Assembly (NCBI GenBank): GCA_007117055.1
Contig: SKHH01000095.1
Location: forward strand, 1-13,823
DNA: 13,823 nt
Direction: 5' to 3'
Origin: Lishizhenia sp.
Lineage (GTDB): Bacteria > Bacteroidota > Bacteroidia > Flavobacteriales_D > Crocinitomicaceae
The notes under the pieces are model-generated. The model did not search any database. It saw only the letters and a list, made by a program, of their open reading frames with translations, and was not told where the DNA came from. Positions 5,950 to 12,036 of this stretch are shown here, piece by piece. Both the position numbers and the translations under genes were made by a program. Every line of letters starts with the position of its first letter. The first letter of the stretch is position 1.

Positions 5950-6242
5950 TACTTCGCTGTTTTAGTTTTGGTTAAAAAAAGAATTAACATGACAAGCACG
6001 ATGCCGATAATGACAACGATCATTAAGTTAGTCAACATCTGGTATCTTCTTTGTTGGTTAATCTGGTCGGCGGTGAAATCACGATAACCGGGAGAAAATA
6101 AACTTCCCAAAGTACCTGCATTGTTAGCCAATGAAGCTCCAAATCCAAAAAGATTTTCCCAGAAAGCAGGATTGTTTTGAACCTGCTCTTCAATTCTTTC
6201 AACGTCTGCGGACGTTGACTTTACATTTCCTGAATCTTCCAT
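5949..6242 (-). CDS. Small virion-type protein with C-terminal membrane anchor
   Basis: This 97-aa protein has an acidic start (EDSGNVKSTSADVERIEEQV), an aromatic/Gly-rich segment (NPAFWENLFGFGASLANNAG) and one membrane helix (about 71-91, LMIVVIIGIVLVMLILFL) before KTKTAK. It is the first gene after the terminator-like hairpin behind the capsid gene, so it would be made only by read-through or from a local promoter. Its stop overlaps the next start (TAATG). The location suggests a membrane protein that contacts the capsid. The family is not recognised. Confidence 0.7.
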   Translation of the reverse strand: MEDSGNVKSTSADVERIEEQVQNNPAFWENLFGFGASLANNAGTLGSLFSPGYRDFTADQINQQRRYQMLTNLMIVVIIGIVLVMLILFLTKTKTAK

Positions 6243-6257
6243 TTTTTTTTAGTGATT

Positions 6258-6296
6258 AAAAAAGCCCATCCGCTCTAAACAGCGAACGGGCTTTTT
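6258..6296. terminator. Strong bidirectional hairpin terminator after the capsid gene
   Basis: GCCCATCCGCT (6264-6274) and AGCGAACGGGC (6281-6291) form an 11-bp stem with two G-U pairs and a 6-base loop. There are six A before and five T after on the plus strand, so on the minus strand it is a standard terminator. It lies between the candidate capsid gene and the membrane-protein genes that continue on the same strand, so it probably acts as an attenuator. Confidence 0.8.
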
Positions 6297-6321
6297 GTTA
6301 TTGTTTATTGGAATTGAGTGC

Positions 6322-7107
6322 TTACTGTTGTGGTGATGCTCCAAAAGTTGAAACAACGTTTTCCTGTGCAATTCTTGCTCTACGTCTAAGAACAGCTGAC
6401 CCGTTGTTCACCGCTCCGATATCCATGATAACTTGGATGTCAGAGTTTGCTTTTACGTTGAAGTAAATCACCGTGTCAAAAGCCATGGTTAAAACCATGT
6501 TTTCTTTTAACAATGCAATTTCCGTTCTGTCGTCTTGGAACTGATTAGCATTCACGTATCTACGCAAATTCAAATCTAATTCACCCATACGGCTTTTGAA
6601 CGGTGTCCAGATACGCTGACGAATTGTTTCAGAAAACCAAGACTTTTCAGACGAGTTTAACGCCAACTTAGTAATTCTAAGAGGATTTACAGCGGCAAAA
6701 GCCAATAACGCTTCCAATGGGTTGGATTGGTTCAATGATTCGATGGTCACAGTATTTGATAACAACTCATTAATTTGATTCGCAAGTGCAGCGGCGGCGG
6801 AATCATTGCCTAAATCAATTTCAACTTGTTGAGCTTCTCTCAAAGCTGCGATGTTACTTAACTCTGTCGCTGATAAAACAGCACCAGAAGCAGTAATGAA
6901 AAGGTCAATTCCTCCGATTTTGTTGTCAAAAACTTCTGTTGGAACTCCCATCAATACGGCAGGGGAAAAAGCGATAACTTTATCGGCATCGCTGTTGTTT
7001 ACAACTCTAAAACCATAATCATTGCCTGTGATATGCTCACCTGCAAAAGAATTTTGTTCTCCTAAATCGAAGATGTCGTTTTTTCCTAAGTACGAACTTG
7101 TATTCAT
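6322..7107 (-). CDS. Candidate major capsid protein (possible jelly-roll type)
   Basis: This 261-aa protein is the longest in the structural unit and, apart from the terminal 1581-2554 genes, the only one there without a membrane segment. It alternates predicted beta stretches (YGFRVVNNSD, PLRITKLALNSSE, LDLNLRRYVNANQFQDD, LTMAFDTVIYFNVKANSDIQ) with a helical insert rich in Ala, Leu and Asn (about residues 75-125). 'NPLRITKLALNSS', 'LRRYVNANQFQDD' and 'DIQVIMDIGA' recall the beta-rich capsid proteins of small membrane phages; this is a remembered pattern, not an alignment. The length is near that of PM2 P2 (about 270 aa), a double jelly-roll protein. It sits directly before a strong terminator, as expected for the most abundant product. 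Fold and identity remain inferred. Confidence 0.6.
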   Translation of the reverse strand: MNTSSYLGKNDIFDLGEQNSFAGEHITGNDYGFRVVNNSDADKVIAFSPAVLMGVPTEVFDNKIGGIDLFITASGAVLSATELSNIAALREAQQVEIDLGNDSAAAALANQINELLSNTVTIESLNQSNPLEALLAFAAVNPLRITKLALNSSEKSWFSETIRQRIWTPFKSRMGELDLNLRRYVNANQFQDDRTEIALLKENMVLTMAFDTVIYFNVKANSDIQVIMDIGAVNNGSAVLRRRARIAQENVVSTFGASPQQ

Positions 7108-7146
7108 TTTTCTTTTTTTTACTTGTGAATAATTACTTTTTATTGC

Positions 7147-7365
7147 TTAGTCGTCTAAGCTGTCAATTACTGCGGTGTCTGATTCTGGTGGAAGTGGGTT
7201 ATCCGCCGCATCCGCATTTTTTTTTTGCCCTCCAAATCTTGATAGCGTTCCATCTGGTTGCAACTTAGGCGCCCAGAAAACAGTAACTACTAATACAGCA
7301 ACGACTAAAATCAGCGTTGTGATTAGTAAAAAATTAGTTGGATTTTTCTTTCCTACATTTGCCAT
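7147..7365 (-). CDS. Small single-pass membrane protein, first gene of the structural unit
   Basis: I take the ATG at 7365 as the start (72 aa, MANVGKKNPTN). A TTG at 7416 would add 17 unlikely residues. One membrane helix (about residues 11-30, FLLITTLILVVAVLVVTVFW) is followed by a polar, acidic tail (DAADNPLPPESDTAVIDSLD). It lies 39 bases ahead of the candidate capsid gene and shares its upstream region, so it should be equally abundant. That would suit a major virion-membrane or capsid-anchoring peptide (inference). No clear -33/-7 promoter pair was found upstream. Confidence 0.65.
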   Translation of the reverse strand: MANVGKKNPTNFLLITTLILVVAVLVVTVFWAPKLQPDGTLSRFGGQKKNADAADNPLPPESDTAVIDSLDD

Positions 7366-7484
7366 TTCGAAAAAATTAGTTTTACATTTTTTTGTTGAGG
7401 ACAAATATTTCGTCAATTAAAAGTTTGGATTTTTGGTATTGATTGGAAAGGTTGTTTTTGTTGGTTTTAACAAATTTTTATATA

Positions 7485-7509
7485 CAAAAAAAGCGGCTAA
7501 ATGCCGCTA
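7485..7509 (-). terminator. Terminator closing the packaging/lysis unit
   Basis: AGCGGC (7492-7497) and GCCGCT (7503-7508) form a 6-bp stem with a 5-base loop. On the minus strand it is followed by seven T (7492-7486). It lies 131 bases past the spanin stop. The remaining gene-free bases here (7366-7484 and 7510-7639) hold no ORF or tRNA that I can see, apart from a weak 5-bp inverted repeat (GCTAA/TTAGC near 7569-7586). The 7366-7484 part must carry the promoter of the capsid unit if there is one. Confidence 0.75.
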
Positions 7510-7639
7510 AAAATTAAGGTTTTGAATCGCTTTTTTGGGTTATTGCTGAACACAGTCGGTGTAAATCATGCTAAGAAATTATTTAGCCACGGACTGCCAC
7601 TAAGTTAACCGGGTGAAGTAGAAAGATTCTCACTTTTTT

Positions 7640-8089
7640 TTAAGTTACTCTGAATAATAATATTGTTAGACCGATTGAAATAACTACAAACAATATTAGC
7701 CAATAGCGTATAAGCCCATCTCTGGCTTTTCTGTAAACAATATTATCAATCGGTATTTCTTTATAAAAATGAACGACCTCTTTAATGGTGTCGCATTCGG
7801 CACGTATGAAAATTGAATCTCTATAAATGTGCGTTGTGATCGTCACGTTTGAATCACGAATTACAATTGTATCATTGATAGCATCATTAATAGATATTGT
7901 GGCTTCGCCTATTGCACCGGGTATCTCTACCAGAACACTATCTTTAATAATGATAGTGTCTTTTTGCAAAAGCTCTGGATTGTTTCTTACAATACGAGCT
8001 ATTCTCTTATGAGCTGAACAGGACGAAAGCCAAAAAAATACAGCTATCCAAAACAGGGCCAGGAGTAAATTAACGAATAATCTTTTCAT
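7640..8089 (-). CDS. Predicted unimolecular spanin (lipoprotein with C-terminal membrane helix)
   Basis: This 149-aa protein has a lipoprotein signal: a basic start, a hydrophobic stretch and LSSC with the lipidation cysteine at about residue 24. The periplasmic part (about 25-125) is rich in Thr, Ile, Val and Asp and looks beta-stranded, with repeated 'DTI.I.DS' phrases. A C-terminal membrane helix follows (about 128-147, YWLILFVVISIGLTILLFRV). Outer-membrane lipid anchor plus inner-membrane helix in one chain is the defining topology of u-spanins (T1 gp11 type), which fuse the two membranes in the last step of lysis. It overlaps the endolysin gene by 20 bases, the expected neighbour. No sequence-level match is claimed. 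Confidence 0.7.
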   Translation of the reverse strand: MKRLFVNLLLALFWIAVFFWLSSCSAHKRIARIVRNNPELLQKDTIIIKDSVLVEIPGAIGEATISINDAINDTIVIRDSNVTITTHIYRDSIFIRAECDTIKEVVHFYKEIPIDNIVYRKARDGLIRYWLILFVVISIGLTILLFRVT

Positions 8090-8780
8090 TGTTTAAGTAT
8101 TGAGTGAACATATTACAGGATCGGGAAAATGCTAAAGCGGATTTAAACTTCCAGTTCCATAGTCGCATACGGCGAACGGCTTCATCGTTGGTATGAAAAT
8201 CCATTTCCAACAGAATAGCAGGCATTGCTGTTCTTGTCACCATGTGAAAAAAAGCTTCTTTATCTGGAAATCCATCGCTTAAATCTTTTCTTATTCTGGT
8301 GTCACCAAAATAGGAACGTTTGAATTGATGAATCCAAAATTTAGCCCAATGATCAGAGGGCGTAATTCCGGGGGAAGTATATACTTCGTGTCCGTGGGCA
8401 GCTCCGGGACGTGGGCTACTGTCTGAATCTGCGTTTGTATGGAGTGAAGCCAAAATGCAATATTCTTTTTGGTGGAGTTCATTGGCTATCTGGCTACGTT
8501 GGCGCAAAGGAACATCTGTATAGTCGTCAGGATCAACCACGAATTTAACTTTATATCCGAAGCTTCGAAGAATTTTAGCCCATTCTTTGCCCAAAATTCT
8601 CATTTCGTGTCCTTCATACCAAAATTTACCATCTACTGGATGCCGTGAACGCTTACCGGGTGTAACATAAATTTCTTTGTCGTTCAAACCACCATGCCCA
8701 CAATCAATAAGAATTGTTGGTTTTATTAGTTTTGGATGAATAACGTTCCAATACAAATCTTTTTTAAAGAGGTTCTCCAT
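8070..8780 (-). CDS. N-acetylmuramoyl-L-alanine amidase (amidase_3), endolysin
   Basis: The enzyme cleaves the bond between MurNAc and L-Ala in peptidoglycan. From the ATG at 8780 it has 236 residues; a TTG three codons upstream is less likely. The amidase_3 zinc site is visible: His29 in ILIDCGHGG, Glu58 in EGHEMRI, His113 in LASLHTNAD, and catalytic Glu191 in ILLEMDFHTND. The length is normal for a single-domain amidase_3. There is no signal peptide, so it accumulates in the cytoplasm and needs a holin, which cannot be assigned with certainty. It overlaps the HTH gene upstream and the spanin gene downstream, making a compact lysis cassette. Confidence 0.88.
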   Translation of the reverse strand: MENLFKKDLYWNVIHPKLIKPTILIDCGHGGLNDKEIYVTPGKRSRHPVDGKFWYEGHEMRILGKEWAKILRSFGYKVKFVVDPDDYTDVPLRQRSQIANELHQKEYCILASLHTNADSDSSPRPGAAHGHEVYTSPGITPSDHWAKFWIHQFKRSYFGDTRIRKDLSDGFPDKEAFFHMVTRTAMPAILLEMDFHTNDEAVRRMRLWNWKFKSALAFSRSCNMFTQYLNNEKIIR

Positions 8781-8976
8781 ATAATTCAATAAATTTTAGA
8801 AATACTCTGTTTGTTATTATCTTGTTTTGCTTGGAGTACCCAACGGCTTTTAACTGCTCAAAATACCTTTTATTAAAAAGGTTTCGGAGTGTCTGGTCAG
8901 ATATGGCATACATCTGGCAAATTTCTTGCTTGGTAATTGATCCTTTTCCTTTGTATGGCTGTTGGTTATCTTCCAT
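8764..8976 (-). CDS. Small helix-turn-helix protein (MerR/excisionase-like)
   Basis: This 70-aa protein contains 'ITKQEICQMYAISDQTLRNL', a helix-turn-helix with the Ser-x-x-Thr-Leu recognition helix seen in excisionase-like and other small Bacteroidota HTH proteins. It is followed by a possible wing (SKQNKIITNRVFLKF). It could be a local transcription regulator, an excisionase or a packaging factor that recognises virus DNA. Its place between the ATPase (TAATG junction) and the endolysin (17-base overlap) favours a role tied to the late genes. The function is not determined. Confidence 0.7.
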   Translation of the reverse strand: MEDNQQPYKGKGSITKQEICQMYAISDQTLRNLFNKRYFEQLKAVGYSKQNKIITNRVFLKFIELYGEPL

Positions 8977-9560
8977 TAGTTGATATAAATTGATTGGGTG
9001 AAATATTTATCAGAGTGCTTATTTACTTCCTCAAATAATGCCGTGATGTCTGGATTTTCATATTTACGATCCACAACGGTTTTATTATCTCCTGTTTTTT
9101 TCAAGGTTAAAATGTCTGAATTTTCTACAATTTCCACCGTGGCTTTCCTTAGGGAGTGAAAAACGTAAATTGCATCAATATTTTTTTGCTTGGTGTCGTA
9201 CAAGCTGCGAAGCTCTGTTTTAGTGAGTGACTTTCCAAAATATTTGGTTGCATCTTCCCAAATGAGTAAGCAATTAAATAAATGCTTGTCAATTGCTAAT
9301 TTTAGCGAATCAATGTCAGAGGAATAAATTCTGTAAGTTCCTTTTTTCCAATACTTCAATTGATCCATCTGAATAACTGGAATTATTTCATTTTTACCTT
9401 GTGGATTGTCATAAGTTTCAAAATCTCTCCATCTGGGATTGTCGTACGTGTCCACAATTAAAACTTTAGGTAAATGGCTTGATTTGGCTAACTTTTTTAA
9501 ATAGTCAGTTTTGCCTTTGCCACGTCCACCGCAAAAAGTTATAACCCTGTTATCTCTCAT
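8976..9560 (-). CDS. Genome-packaging-type ATPase (Zot/P9-like, FtsK-HerA superfamily)
   Basis: This 194-aa P-loop ATPase has Walker A GGRGKGKT (residues 11-18), Walker B CLLIWED (97-103) and a late polar motif after a beta strand, IYVFHSLRK (131-139), the position of the sensor His/Gln in this superfamily. The small size, the lack of any membrane segment and the hhhWED box resemble Zot-domain and P9/A32-like packaging ATPases of membrane-containing phages. A terminase would be far larger and have a nuclease domain. It likely pumps DNA into preformed capsids. A filamentous-phage Zot usually has a membrane helix and periplasmic tail, both absent here. It is coupled to both neighbours (TAATG downstream, ATGA upstream). 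Confidence 0.78.
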   Translation of the reverse strand: MRDNRVITFCGGRGKGKTDYLKKLAKSSHLPKVLIVDTYDNPRWRDFETYDNPQGKNEIIPVIQMDQLKYWKKGTYRIYSSDIDSLKLAIDKHLFNCLLIWEDATKYFGKSLTKTELRSLYDTKQKNIDAIYVFHSLRKATVEIVENSDILTLKKTGDNKTVVDRKYENPDITALFEEVNKHSDKYFTQSIYIN

Positions 9561-9781
9561 TTTGAAAGTGTTTTTTCAAGCAATTGGTAATACTTTTTTG
9601 CCCAATCTGCAGCTTCAATTTTATATTGTGATAAATCTTGAAACTTTCTTTGATAGGTAATTTTAGCAGCTCGCACATCAATTAATTGTTTTCTTAGTTT
9701 TTTGTTTTTTCGCTGCGAAACAATGTACATTACAAGCGTAAACAAGAAAAACCAGAAAAACATCCATGTAAAAAAACTCAT
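9557..9781 (-). CDS. Membrane protein with cytoplasmic coiled coil
   Basis: This 74-aa protein is led by a very aromatic membrane helix (about residues 2-22, FFTWMFFWFFLFTLVMYIVS) and followed by a basic helical segment (about 23-72) with coiled-coil character. It ends in the first codons of the ATPase gene (ATGA overlap). That link suggests it may dock the packaging ATPase at the viral membrane or a unique vertex, a role that small membrane proteins play in PRD1-type phages. The latter is analogy, not homology. Confidence 0.65.
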   Translation of the reverse strand: MSFFTWMFFWFFLFTLVMYIVSQRKNKKLRKQLIDVRAAKITYQRKFQDLSQYKIEAADWAKKYYQLLEKTLSK

Positions 9782-9783
9782 AA

Positions 9784-10356
9784 CTATATCATTAAAATAT
9801 CAATCAATCTTTTGCTTAAAACTTTTGTTAACCCGGCACCAAAAGCAAGCCCTTCATTAACTTTAATTCCGTGCTTTTTACAGAACTTAATCGTTGAAGG
9901 CTTCAAAGCGGAAATATCCACATCAGTAAAAGGGATTTCCGATCTGATTTCTTTTAATTGGGATTGGAAAGCGTTGTAAGCTGCCAACATTTTCTTTTCA
10001 TCCGCTGAAAGAACTTCTTTCTTTAATTCCTTATTAAAGATTGTTTTCATTTCTTTCAATGCTTCACGTCCACCGTAACGCTTCATTAGCTTTACCGAAC
10101 CCAACGGCATGAAAATCGTCTGCTGAATTAAGTCTATAATATCAATAGCACTTTCGGCACTTTCTTCCGGGTCAAAGTCTGGGGGCGTTGGCTGCTCTTC
10201 GTCTTGTTCTTCGTCCTGTTCTTCATCTTCGATTTCTTCAAAATCATCCTCTTGATGAACAGATTCTTCAAAATCATCCTCTTTTGATTCCTGTCTGGTT
10301 ACTGTTGGATCAGAAAGAACATCGGTAAGAATTACTTTGTCTAATAAATCACTCAT
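9784..10356 (-). CDS. Acidic protein with tandem Glu/Asp repeats, 190 aa
   Basis: The ATG at 10356 (MSDLLDKV) is preferred to a TTG at 10362. The N-terminal third is extremely acidic: 'EDDFEE' occurs twice ten residues apart, followed by three 'DEEQ' units and a Pro-rich hinge. The C-terminal two thirds (about 75-185) is a mixed helical domain (MKRYGGREALKEMKTIF; LKPSTIKFCKKHGIKV) with no family I recognise. Acidic repeats suit a scaffolding protein, DNA mimic or capsid chaperone (inference). It overlaps the upstream gene by eight bases and precedes the membrane/ATPase pair. Confidence 0.68.
   Translation of the reverse strand: MSDLLDKVILTDVLSDPTVTRQESKEDDFEESVHQEDDFEEIEDEEQDEEQDEEQPTPPDFDPEESAESAIDIIDLIQQTIFMPLGSVKLMKRYGGREALKEMKTIFNKELKKEVLSADEKKMLAAYNAFQSQLKEIRSEIPFTDVDISALKPSTIKFCKKHGIKVNEGLAFGAGLTKVLSKRLIDILMI
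10234..10283. repeat. 20-bp direct repeat inside the acidic-protein gene
   Basis: TTCTTCAAAATCATCCTCTT occurs at 10234-10253 and again at 10264-10283, 30 bp apart, so each copy encodes the same acidic peptide in frame. Next to it lie three tandem copies of a 'DEEQ' codon block (about 10197-10224). Exact DNA identity suggests recent duplication by slippage. Confidence 0.85.
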
Positions 10357-10651
10357 TTTCAATTTCCTTTAAAATGTCAGCGTGTTTGGCTATTATTGGT
10401 TCAAATTGGGCAAGGAAAGAAAAACGCTGTTCAATTCCTTCAGGATCAATCATTGCATCGCTCATAATACCTGCTACTGAATTAAGCACTTTCTTTTTGG
10501 CTTTCTTTGGGTCTTTTAAATCCTCCACATTCAAGCCTAAAGCCTTCACCAATCCTAAAATTAAGCGTGCAATCTCTTTAATGTCGCCCCTCATGCTAAA
10601 CACTTTATTGTTGAGCATTTTGTTTTCTTTTATTACGTCCTGTATTTCCAT
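10349..10651 (-). CDS. Hypothetical small helical protein
   Basis: This 100-aa soluble protein is predicted to be largely helical, with an N-terminal possible coiled coil (about residues 1-25), a Lys-rich middle (DLKDPKKAKKKVLNSVAG) and an acidic end. Family not recognised. It starts at the TAATG junction with the preceding gene and overlaps the acidic-protein gene by eight bases. A plus-strand reading frame over the same bases is a Ser/Ile-rich shadow. It may partner the acidic protein, but only adjacency says so. Confidence 0.65.
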   Translation of the reverse strand: MEIQDVIKENKMLNNKVFSMRGDIKEIARLILGLVKALGLNVEDLKDPKKAKKKVLNSVAGIMSDAMIDPEGIEQRFSFLAQFEPIIAKHADILKEIENE

Positions 10652-10872
10652 TACATCCCTCTTTTGCGTTTGAAATAGTCACTTGGACTTTCACCCGGTT
10701 GACGTCCTGCGCCTGCTGGAATTTTAGGAGCTTTTTTAACTTCCGTTGCCTTGGGTGTTGGTTGTGGCGTTGAATTGGAAAGAATTACCTGCGCTCTTTT
10801 AATGGCATCTTGCCATTTTTCTCCTTCTTTTCTGATCTCTCTAGCGTAAGAGAATAAATTTTTATTACTCAT
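10651..10872 (-). CDS. Small basic protein with 'REIRKEGEKWQDAIKRA' motif
   Basis: This 73-aa protein has an N-terminal amphipathic segment 'AREIRKEGEKWQDAIKRAQV' (about residues 10-29), a Pro/Thr/Lys-rich linker and a basic end (SPSDYFKRKRGM). I recall similar short basic proteins with an 'A..IR..GE.W..A.KRA' motif in other Bacteroidota phages. No function is established. The charge and size fit a DNA-binding or minor capsid protein. It is linked to the following gene by a one-base overlap. Confidence 0.65.
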   Translation of the reverse strand: MSNKNLFSYAREIRKEGEKWQDAIKRAQVILSNSTPQPTPKATEVKKAPKIPAGAGRQPGESPSDYFKRKRGM

Positions 10873-10896
10873 ATTTATTGGTATTAATTAAAAATT

Positions 10897-11454
10897 TTAC
10901 AAACCTGTCCACCATCCACCATTGAAGCTGATAATATTGCCTTGGTCAAAAAAGCAGGCAATAAACAATTCTTCCAATGATTCTTCCGGGTTGTTGTTTT
11001 TTGCCAGTTCTTTCGCTCTGTTCTGTTGAACTTTTTTCACTACTTGCAGTTGATCATCATTTAATGTGATTAAAATTTGATTCGCTGAAAGTGGTTTTTC
11101 AACTTCGATATGAACAGGCTTTTCGATTTCAACTGTTGGAGCTTCTGGGAGTGGCTCGTTTACTTTTTGTAAAGCAAGAAGTAATAATTCTGTAATCGGC
11201 GTATTTTCTGGAATCTCAAAGTTTGATTGAAATTCATTTAATAATTCCAAAACTTCTGGTTTCTCCAATGTATCCGTATGCTTTACAGTTTCTTTTGGTT
11301 GTGTAATACGTTGTATTACATCTAAAAACACATCCTTAGCAAAGGTGTATTCAATATTGTTTTCTTCTTGTATTTTTTGTAAAGCCTTGTTAACACTATC
11401 TTTTTCAGTAGCGTTTAATCTGACGGAAAAATTTGGGTTTTGAAATTGAAACAT
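10897..11454 (-). CDS. Hypothetical protein with two similar ribbon-helix-helix-like ends, first gene of the packaging/lysis unit
   Basis: This 185-aa soluble protein has an N-terminal segment (about residues 8-52, starting NFSVRLNATEKDSVNKALQK) and a C-terminal segment (about 126-170, starting ILITLNDDQLQVVKKVQQ). Both run beta strand, Leu-Asn turn, charged helix, polar turn, helix. They look like two copies of one module with a ribbon-helix-helix flavour. The middle is Pro/Glu-rich (VNEPLPEAPTVEIEKPVHIE). As the first gene after the repeat-rich control region it may bind those repeats, as an autoregulator or replication-initiation partner. That is inference, and no family match is claimed. 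Confidence 0.6.
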   Translation of the reverse strand: MFQFQNPNFSVRLNATEKDSVNKALQKIQEENNIEYTFAKDVFLDVIQRITQPKETVKHTDTLEKPEVLELLNEFQSNFEIPENTPITELLLLALQKVNEPLPEAPTVEIEKPVHIEVEKPLSANQILITLNDDQLQVVKKVQQNRAKELAKNNNPEESLEELFIACFFDQGNIISFNGGWWTGL

Positions 11455-11517
11455 AATGATTACATTTTTTCTTCAAAGTAAACTATTGTAAATGCAGTAA
11501 AGAAGTATTTTGTAATC

Positions 11518-11590
11518 ACACCGTTTACGATTCTATATACACCGTTTTCAAACTTATTACAGTCGTGTAAATTTCATTACAATACTTGTA
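11518..11590. promoter_or_regulatory. Candidate promoter and operator palindromes upstream of the packaging unit
   Basis: On the minus strand TAAGTTTG (11556-11549) fits the Bacteroidota -7 consensus TAnnTTTG, with a TTG 23 bases upstream as a poor -33 box. Around it lie ACACCGTTT twice, 21 bp apart (11518-11526, 11539-11547), TTACA-GTCG-TGTAA (11557-11570) and TACAA-TAC-TTGTA (11578-11590). Together they look like regulator sites over a promoter about 90 bases before the 11454 start. Confidence 0.4.
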
Positions 11591-11692
11591 TTAAGGCTAT
11601 TATTGTATTTCTATTTTTTTTAAACATAATTTGTACTTAAAAAAGCCATGAAAAAAAATGAAAATTCAAAAAAGTTCTGAGTACCTTAAAAG

Positions 11693-11913
11693 GTGTAACA
11701 TTTTGTAACATTTTCACCTAAGCCAATAATGATAAGGTTTTGGAGTGTTACAAGGGGTGTAACAAAAGTGTAACAAAGTGTAACATTTTAGCTGTTTTAA
11801 TGTTACGATTTGTTACACCATTTTTTTAAAGTGTAACATTTTGTAACACACTTAATTTATTAATATTCAATAAATTAAATCTATTTTTTGTAAAATGTTA
11901 CAAATTGTTACAC
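11693..11913. repeat. Array of twelve TGTWACR repeats (iteron or operator array)
   Basis: Within the 530-bp gene-free stretch (11455-11986) TGTAACA or its near-complement TGTTACA/G begins at 11694, 11704, 11746, 11758, 11769, 11779, 11801, 11811, 11832, 11842, 11896 and 11906. Most neighbours are 10 to 12 bp apart, one helical turn. The paired 18-mer GTGTAACATTTTGTAACA occurs exactly twice (11693-11710, 11831-11848) and in inverted variants at 11801-11818 and 11896-11913. The pattern fits iterons of a replication origin or stacked sites of a dimeric regulator. No ORF or tRNA is visible in the stretch. Confidence 0.85.
11852..11878. repeat. Perfect AT-only hairpin within the repeat array
   Basis: TTAATTTATT (11852-11861) and AATAAATTAA (11869-11878) are perfect 10-bp inverted repeats around the 7-base loop AATATTC. 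The stem has no G or C, so it would melt easily, like a duplex-unwinding element. It is flanked by oppositely oriented repeat pairs (11831-11848 and 11896-11913). Confidence 0.75.
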
Positions 11914-11986
11914 CTTTTCAACTTTTCAAAATTTTCAAAAAAGTATGTTTTTAACTCTTGGATTCCTAACTTATAAAAAGGGGTAT

Positions 11987-12014
11987 AAAAAAAAGCGAGC
12001 AAAGCCCGCTTTTT
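11987..12014 (-). terminator. Terminator after the metallopeptidase gene
   Basis: AAAAGCG (11991-11997) pairs with CGCTTTT (12007-12013), with a further GC/GC pair inside. On the minus strand the stem is followed by eight T (11994-11987). It lies 20 bases past the metallopeptidase stop and isolates that unit from the control region. Confidence 0.75.
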
Positions 12015-12036
12015 AGTAGTGTAATAATAGTTGTAA

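Noticed and set aside
7375..7416. Longer TTG start for the 7147-7365 membrane protein.
   Set aside because: It would add a Lys/Cys-rich stretch unlike the other membrane proteins, and an ATG lies just before the helix.
7510..7639. Possible tRNA or small RNA downstream of the spanin gene.
   Set aside because: No cloverleaf arms or CCA-like end; only a 5-bp inverted repeat. Nothing supports an RNA gene.
8291..8482. Minus-strand 63-codon frame.
   Set aside because: Out of frame within the amidase gene, which has all its catalytic residues.
8976..9560. Filamentous phage (inovirus) reading of the Zot-like ATPase.
   Set aside because: The protein lacks the membrane helix of Zot/pI, there is no secretin or replication-initiation (RstA/pII) gene visible, and the element has an endolysin and spanin for lysis.
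11693..11913. CRISPR array.
   Set aside because: The repeats are only 7 to 18 bp with 3-bp to 50-bp irregular gaps and both orientations; no cas genes are present.
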